From DATFDN01 sp963830565 (GTDB lineage Bacteria; Pseudomonadota; Alphaproteobacteria; Acetobacterales; Acetobacteraceae): 64,000 nt of DNA. A model generated the notes under the pieces. That model was not told the DNA's origin, searched no databases, and was given only the letters and a program-made list of their open reading frames with translations. Position 1 is the stretch's first letter. Every line of letters starts with the position of its first letter. The DNA lies in NCBI GenBank assembly GCA_963830565.1, contig CAWHMO010000010.1, positions 682,001-746,000 of the forward strand. The letters are read 5' to 3'. Positions 60,232-64,000 of the stretch are shown one piece after another. The position numbers and the translations under genes were made by a program.

Positions 60232-61785
60232 CTAATGCGCCTCCGCTGACCCCTGGCTTGCCGGCTTCGCCAGCAGCAGCGTGAACGGCAGCGCGGCGAA
60301 GAACGCGCCGGCCATCAGCAGCAGCACGTCGTTGTATGTCATCGTCAGCGCCTGCAATTCCACCATGCGCGCCAACTGCTTCAGCGCCGCCAGCGGGGCG
60401 GCACTGCCCTTGGCCGCGGACAGCGCGTGTTCGAGCGCGCCGCTCACCGCCTGCGCGCCGGGCCGCGACCACGTCACCTGCTCGGACAGGCGCAGCGTGT
60501 GCAGCGCCATCCGGTCGGTGGCGATAGTGTTGATCAGCGCCAGCCCGACCGCGCCGCCCAGGTTGCGCATCAGGTTGTACAGCCCGGAGGCGTTCTTCAC
60601 CGAGGCCGGCGGCAGGCGTCCGAGCGCGATCTGGTTCACCGGCAGCATGATCAGCATCATCGACGCCCCACGCAGCGCCTGCGGGCCGAACAGCTCCCAG
60701 AATGCCGTATCCGTGGTCAGATTGGTCATCCACCACAGCCCGGCGCCGAACATCGCCAGCCCGATCGCCAGCATCACCCGGAGATCAACAAATCGCGCGA
60801 GCTGGCCCGCGACCGGCGCCGAGAGGAACATGAACGCTCCGGTGACGAACATCGTCTGGCCGATCTGCAAGCTGTTGTATCCGCGCACCCGGCCGAGGAA
60901 CAATGGCAGCAGGTAGATCGAACCATACAGCCCGATGCCGAGCACGAAGCTGAACAGCGAGCCGAAGGCGAAATTGGCGTTGCGGAAGGCCCGCAGATCG
61001 ACCAGCGGGGCGGGGGCCGCCAGCATCCGCCACAGGAACAGCACGCCCGAGACGGCGCACACCACGCCGGCCCGGAAGATGGTGGGATCGGAGAACCAGC
61101 CCCAGCGATTGCCCTCCTCGAGCACGTATTCCAGCGTGCCCAGGAACGCCCCCATCAGCAGCAGGCCCGGCAGATCGAAGCTGTGCCGCAGCTTCCAGTC
61201 CGGCCGGTCGATGTTCATCCACGTCCAGACGGCGGCGGCGACGCCGAGACCCACGGGCACGTTGATGAGGAACAGGTAGTGCCAGGAGAAGCGCTCGGTC
61301 AGCCAGCCGCCCAGGGTCGGCCCGATGGTCGGGGCGAGCGTCGCGGTCAGGCCTATCACCACCGACATCTGCGTCCGCTTTTCGGGCGGGAACAGCAGGA
61401 ACGTGGTGGCGAACACGGTCGGGATCATCGCGCCGCCGATGAAGCCTTGCGCCGCGCGATAGACGACCATCGCGCCCAGGCTGCCGGCGCCGGCGCACAG
61501 CAGCGAAAAGCCGGTAAAACCAAGGGCTGAGGCGACGAACAGAACGCGCGTGGACAGCAGCCGCGACAGCCAGCCCGAGAGCGGGATCATCACCAGCTCG
61601 GCGATCAGGTAGCTGGTCTGCACCCAGGCGGCCTCGTCGGGACTCGCCGCCAGCCCGGCCTGGATGTCGCTGATCGAGGCGCTGACGATCTGGATGTCCA
61701 GGATCGCCATGAACATCCCGACTACCATGGCCATGAAGCCGGCCCAGTCGCGCCAGGTCAGTGCGCGCGGCGCAGCGGCGTTCAC
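60232..61785 (-). CDS. EmrB/QacA-type MFS drug transporter (DHA2)
   Basis: A 517-residue, 14-helix DHA2 transporter. The start is LTWRDWAGFMAMVVGMFMAILDIQIVSASISDIQAGL in pieces, with WVQTSYLIAELVMIPLSGWL and the motif C-like GPTLGGWLTERFSWHYLFLINVPVG. It works with the HlyD-type adaptor encoded upstream (61782-62963) and with an outer-membrane channel not in this window to expel drugs. Its start overlaps the adaptor stop by four bases. Expression is probably controlled by the divergent TetR gene. Confidence 0.93.
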   Translation of the reverse strand: MNAAAPRALTWRDWAGFMAMVVGMFMAILDIQIVSASISDIQAGLAASPDEAAWVQTSYLIAELVMIPLSGWLSRLLSTRVLFVASALGFTGFSLLCAGAGSLGAMVVYRAAQGFIGGAMIPTVFATTFLLFPPEKRTQMSVVIGLTATLAPTIGPTLGGWLTERFSWHYLFLINVPVGLGVAAAVWTWMNIDRPDWKLRHSFDLPGLLLMGAFLGTLEYVLEEGNRWGWFSDPTIFRAGVVCAVSGVLFLWRMLAAPAPLVDLRAFRNANFAFGSLFSFVLGIGLYGSIYLLPLFLGRVRGYNSLQIGQTMFVTGAFMFLSAPVAGQLARFVDLRVMLAIGLAMFGAGLWWMTNLTTDTAFWELFGPQALRGASMMLIMLPVNQIALGRLPPASVKNASGLYNLMRNLGGAVGLALINTIATDRMALHTLRLSEQVTWSRPGAQAVSGALEHALSAAKGSAAPLAALKQLARMVELQALTMTYNDVLLLMAGAFFAALPFTLLLAKPASQGSAEAH

Positions 61786-62963
61786 GGCAGCAAACGCCCA
61801 AGCGTGTCGGCCGCCGCGCCGAGCACGCCCCGTCGCTGCGCGCCCGGCCCGCGCGTATCCACCGAGGCGGTGACCGACAGGCCTGCCCGCAGCCAGCCGG
61901 CATGGGCCGCCTGCGCCGGGTCGAGCGCGATCCGGACGGGCACGCGCTGCACCACGCGGGTGAAGTTGCCGGTGGCGTTCTCCGGCGGCAGCAGGCTGAA
62001 CAGCGCGCCGGTGGCGGGCGCAAGGCTCTCCACCCGGCCCTCGACCGGTGCATCGGCCGCGATATCGGCCACGACGCGGGCCGGCATGCCCGGCGCCATG
62101 CTGCGGAGCTCGGTCTCCTTGAAATTGGCTGTCACATAGAGCTTGTCGGCCGCTGGCGTCACCGCGACGAGCTGCGCGCCGCGCTCGACATGCTGGCCGA
62201 GCTGCACCGCGCGGTTGCCAGCGACGCCGTCGAAGGGGGCGCGGGTGACGGTGTCGTCCAGGTCGTTCCGCGCCAGGCGCACGGCGGCCTCGGCGCTCTG
62301 CTTCGCGGCCTGGGCCGACTGCACCTGAGCGGCAAGCACGGTGAGCTGATCGCGCGCCGCAGCAAGCTGTGCCTGCGCTGACTCCATCGCCGCGTCCGCC
62401 TTGCGCCGGTCGGCATTGGCATGCTCGTTGGCTTGGCGCGAGGCATAACCGGAGCCAACAAGCGAGCTCGCCCGCGCGGCATCGGCCGCCGCCGTCTCCT
62501 GCTGCGCCGCGGCCTGCGCCACCGTGGCCGCGGCCACGCGAATTGCGGATTGCTGCTGTGCGATCTGTCGGTTCGCGGTCAGCAACGCCGCATCGGCCTG
62601 CGCCGCCTGCGCGCGGGCCTGGTCGAGCCGGGCCTGCCAGTTGCGCGTATCGAGCACGATCAGCGGTGCGCCCGCGCGTATCGCCTGGTTGTCTGCAACC
62701 GGGATCGCGGCCACCTCGCCGGTCAGACGCGCACTGAGCACGGCGATGTCGCCTTGGACATAGGCATCGTCGGTACTCTCGACATAGCGGCCTTCGACCG
62801 CGTACCAGTTGCCGAACAGCCCCACCGCGATCAGGCCGGCCGCGCCAGCGAGCAGCCCGATGAGACGCCGCGGATTGCGCCGGAGGCGGGCAGAGCGGCG
62901 CGTATTGCGGCTCTGGCGTGGGTCGAGCAGATCGGGCGTCGGGCGATCAATGACAGCATTCAT
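61782..62963 (-). CDS. HlyD/EmrA-family membrane fusion protein
   Basis: A 393-residue periplasmic adaptor of the EmrA type. One N-terminal membrane helix (RRLIGLLAGAAGLIAVGLFGNWYAV), then a biotinyl/lipoyl-like start (VESTDDAYVQGDIAVLSARLTGEVAAIPVADNQ), a long coiled-coil hairpin (residues 110-210) and the end barrel (GVAGNRAVQLGQHVERGAQLVAVTP). It links the EmrB-type pump to an outer-membrane channel. The two palindromic operators lie 16-87 bases before its ATG at 62963. Confidence 0.92.
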   Translation of the reverse strand: MNAVIDRPTPDLLDPRQSRNTRRSARLRRNPRRLIGLLAGAAGLIAVGLFGNWYAVEGRYVESTDDAYVQGDIAVLSARLTGEVAAIPVADNQAIRAGAPLIVLDTRNWQARLDQARAQAAQADAALLTANRQIAQQQSAIRVAAATVAQAAAQQETAAADAARASSLVGSGYASRQANEHANADRRKADAAMESAQAQLAAARDQLTVLAAQVQSAQAAKQSAEAAVRLARNDLDDTVTRAPFDGVAGNRAVQLGQHVERGAQLVAVTPAADKLYVTANFKETELRSMAPGMPARVVADIAADAPVEGRVESLAPATGALFSLLPPENATGNFTRVVQRVPVRIALDPAQAAHAGWLRAGLSVTASVDTRGPGAQRRGVLGAAADTLGRLLP

Positions 62964-62978
62964 CTCGGCGTTCCATAG

Positions 62979-62993
62979 ACTGAACGGTTCAGT
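62979..62993. promoter_or_regulatory. TetR operator palindrome, copy 1
   Basis: ACTGAAC-G-GTTCAGT is a perfect 15-base palindrome. An identical copy lies at 63035-63049, 56 bases away. Both are between the divergent efflux operon and tetR starts, the expected place for TetR autoregulation. Copy 1 is nearest the adaptor gene. Confidence 0.75.
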
Positions 62994-63034
62994 TCGCCTG
63001 ATGTGCGCGCGGGACGCAGCTCTGTCAACCGCCT

Positions 63035-63049
63035 ACTGAACGGTTCAGT
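63035..63049. promoter_or_regulatory. TetR operator palindrome, copy 2
   Basis: An identical ACTGAAC-G-GTTCAGT palindrome, ending 9 bases before the TetR ATG at 63059. If that ATG is correct it lies within the operator leader; the later ATG at 63098 gives more room for a promoter. Two identical sites suggest cooperative dimer-pair binding. Confidence 0.75.
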
Positions 63050-63058
63050 TCACTTACT

Positions 63059-63730
63059 ATGCTTGAAGCACTGAACCGGGCGGTTTACCTGAACCGCATG
63101 AACGCGACCGACGTGGCCCGGCCCGAGGTGGACTCTCCCAAGCGCCAACTCATCCTTGACGCAGCCACGGCATTGTTCATCGCCCAGGGCTACGGCGCGG
63201 TCAGCATGGACGCGATTGCCCGGTCGGCAGGAGTGTCGAAGGCGACCCTCTACGCGCATTTCGGCTCCAAGGACCAGCTCTTTGCCACCATCATCACCGA
63301 GGCGTGCCGGGCGAAGTTCGATTGGGACGGGGCGCTGGCAGCCGACGGCCAGGATCTCCGGGTGGCGCTGACGGCCCTCGGCAAGCGAATCCTCCGGTTC
63401 TTCCTGGAAGACGGGACACTGGCGATCTATCGGGTGGTCGTGGCCGAAAGCGCCCGCTTCCCCGAGCTTGGCCGTGCATTCTACGAGGGCGGTCCCGCAA
63501 CGGGGCGACGCTTGCTGGCGGCGTGGCTTGCCGAGCAAGCCGAAGCCGGGCGATTGCGTGTGCCGGACCCGCCGCTCGCTGCCGAGCAGCTCGTCGCCCT
63601 CCTGCGGGCCGGACTGTATTTCCGCGCCACTCTCGGCATACCGCCGGCACCGACCCAGGCAGAGATTGACGCCACCGTTGCCGCCGCTATCGAGACTTTC
63701 CTGGCCGCGTATGGCCGTCCCTACCTGTAG
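63059..63730 (+). CDS. TetR-family regulator (AefR-like C-terminal domain)
   Basis: A 223-residue repressor, probably of the efflux operon. The helix-turn-helix is QLILDAATALFIAQGYGAVSMDAIARSAGVSKATLYAHFGSKDQLFATIITE, in pieces. The C-terminal region ILRFFLEDGTLAIYRVVVAESARFPELGRAFYEGGP is characteristic of AefR-like TetR_C_7 domains. The ATG at 63059 is used; the ATG at 63098 (MNATDVARPE) is an alternative that would leave the operator upstream of the gene. Confidence 0.9.
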   Translation: MLEALNRAVYLNRMNATDVARPEVDSPKRQLILDAATALFIAQGYGAVSMDAIARSAGVSKATLYAHFGSKDQLFATIITEACRAKFDWDGALAADGQDLRVALTALGKRILRFFLEDGTLAIYRVVVAESARFPELGRAFYEGGPATGRRLLAAWLAEQAEAGRLRVPDPPLAAEQLVALLRAGLYFRATLGIPPAPTQAEIDATVAAAIETFLAAYGRPYL

Positions 63731-63740
63731 CCGCGCGCAA

Positions 63741-63790
63741 CCGAAATGTGGCGGACCCGAGATCGCCGCCAGCTTGGACCCACATTCGGG
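63741..63790. other. Imperfect inverted repeat downstream of tetR
   Basis: CCGAAATGTGG near 63741 and CCACATTCGG near 63780 form an imperfect stem around a 29-base loop. There is no T-tract, so it is not a clear intrinsic terminator. It may be a repeat or a weak transcript end; only the arms are evident. Confidence 0.3.
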
Positions 63791-63810
63791 TGCTCCTCTG
63801 GCATGAACTT

Positions 63811-64000
63811 TCAGAGGGCGGCTTTGCGGCGCTTCCCTGGTGTGGCCAAGTTTTCCAGCCCGCCGCCCTGGCGCACCCAGGCGGTCAGCTTGTCTAGGCA
63901 GGTGACGAGCATGACGCGCTCCTCCGCGGTCAGAGGCGTCTGCAGCAGCGTCTCGAGCTGCTCTGCCAGCACCGCCGCCCGCTCCTGCAGCGCCTCACCC
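63811..64000 (-). CDS. Partial CDS cut by the window end, possibly MarR-family regulator C terminus
   Basis: An open frame runs from the right edge to a TGA at 63811. It encodes about 62 residues, including EALQERAAVLAEQLETLLQTPLTAEERVMLVTCLDKLTAWVRQGG and a basic end. The LTAEERVMLVTCLDKL helix resembles the C-terminal helix of MarR-family regulators, but the match is weak. The start lies beyond the window. Codon use is consistent with a real gene. Confidence 0.45.
   Translation of the reverse strand, partial: GEALQERAAVLAEQLETLLQTPLTAEERVMLVTCLDKLTAWVRQGGGLENLATPGKRRKAAL

Overview
The window is very GC-rich bacterial DNA with short intergenic gaps, ATGA-type stop/start overlaps and strong third-position G/C preference. 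Gene content points to an alphaproteobacterium, probably of the Rhodospirillales/Acetobacterales type: etfBA with 3-hydroxybutyryl-CoA dehydrogenase and a HIG1-type two-helix protein, divergent tsaD/hemC with hemD, a mitofilin-like gene and hemY, secB, dense Ldh/MmgE/LLM/Bug-like catabolic genes, and TTGACA/TTGACG-type promoters. No rRNA, tRNA, CRISPR array or complete insertion sequence was recognised.

Layout. 0.1-2.6 kb: MmgE/PrpD and Ldh-family enzymes. 2.8-5.8 kb (minus): etfB-etfA-hbd under a clear promoter with an inverted repeat over its -10, plus a HIG1-domain protein. 5.9-9.6 kb: a large MscS channel, a 2OG-Fe dioxygenase and secB. 9.6-13.0 kb: a small accessory island with a 56-residue repeat peptide, a DUF6065-like gene and a divergent BTAD-TolB-TPR regulator. 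13.0-14.3 kb: a phage-like trio (DUF6362, SANT-like protein, XRE repressor). 14.3-17.0 kb (minus): dedA, an ATP-grasp ligase and uppP. 17.1-20.4 kb: an alpha/beta hydrolase without a nucleophilic serine and two LLM flavin enzymes. 20.5-26.9 kb: hybrid histidine kinase, cysK, an MFS/TetR pair, a small secreted protein.

27.0-32.5 kb is the hemC-hemD-mitofilin-hemY operon (minus), divergent from tsaD. hemD, the mitofilin-like gene (twice) and hemY are each interrupted by an apparent single-base insertion, as is livM at 47 kb. This looks more like uncorrected sequence error than decay, but it should be checked. 32.6-41.8 kb: small secreted and housekeeping genes (thioesterase, LLM, MFS, rlmJ, gpsA, a vapBC-type pair, murJ, trpS). 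41.0-44.4 kb (minus): an operon of DUF3311, a sodium:solute symporter, a PEP-mutase-like enzyme and an Asp/Glu racemase. 44.6-49.3 kb: a complete liv-type ABC importer with a Tat-exported binding protein.

49.5-64 kb: a MarR-GNAT fusion, a patch of IS remnants, catabolic oxidoreductases (3-hydroxyacyl-CoA dehydrogenase, Baeyer-Villiger monooxygenase, IlvD/Edd dehydratase, PPOX, SDR), a nucleotide-sugar epimerase, an FkbH-like/ACP pair, and an emrAB-type efflux operon controlled by a divergent TetR gene with two identical 15-bp palindromes.

The most novel-looking element is the peptide/DUF6065/BTAD island at 9.6-13.0 kb, where a short gene with two 60-bp-spaced repeats sits behind a strong promoter and a leader hairpin. 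Two families of dispersed intergenic repeats also occur, one of which supplies the 3' ends of two convergent genes.
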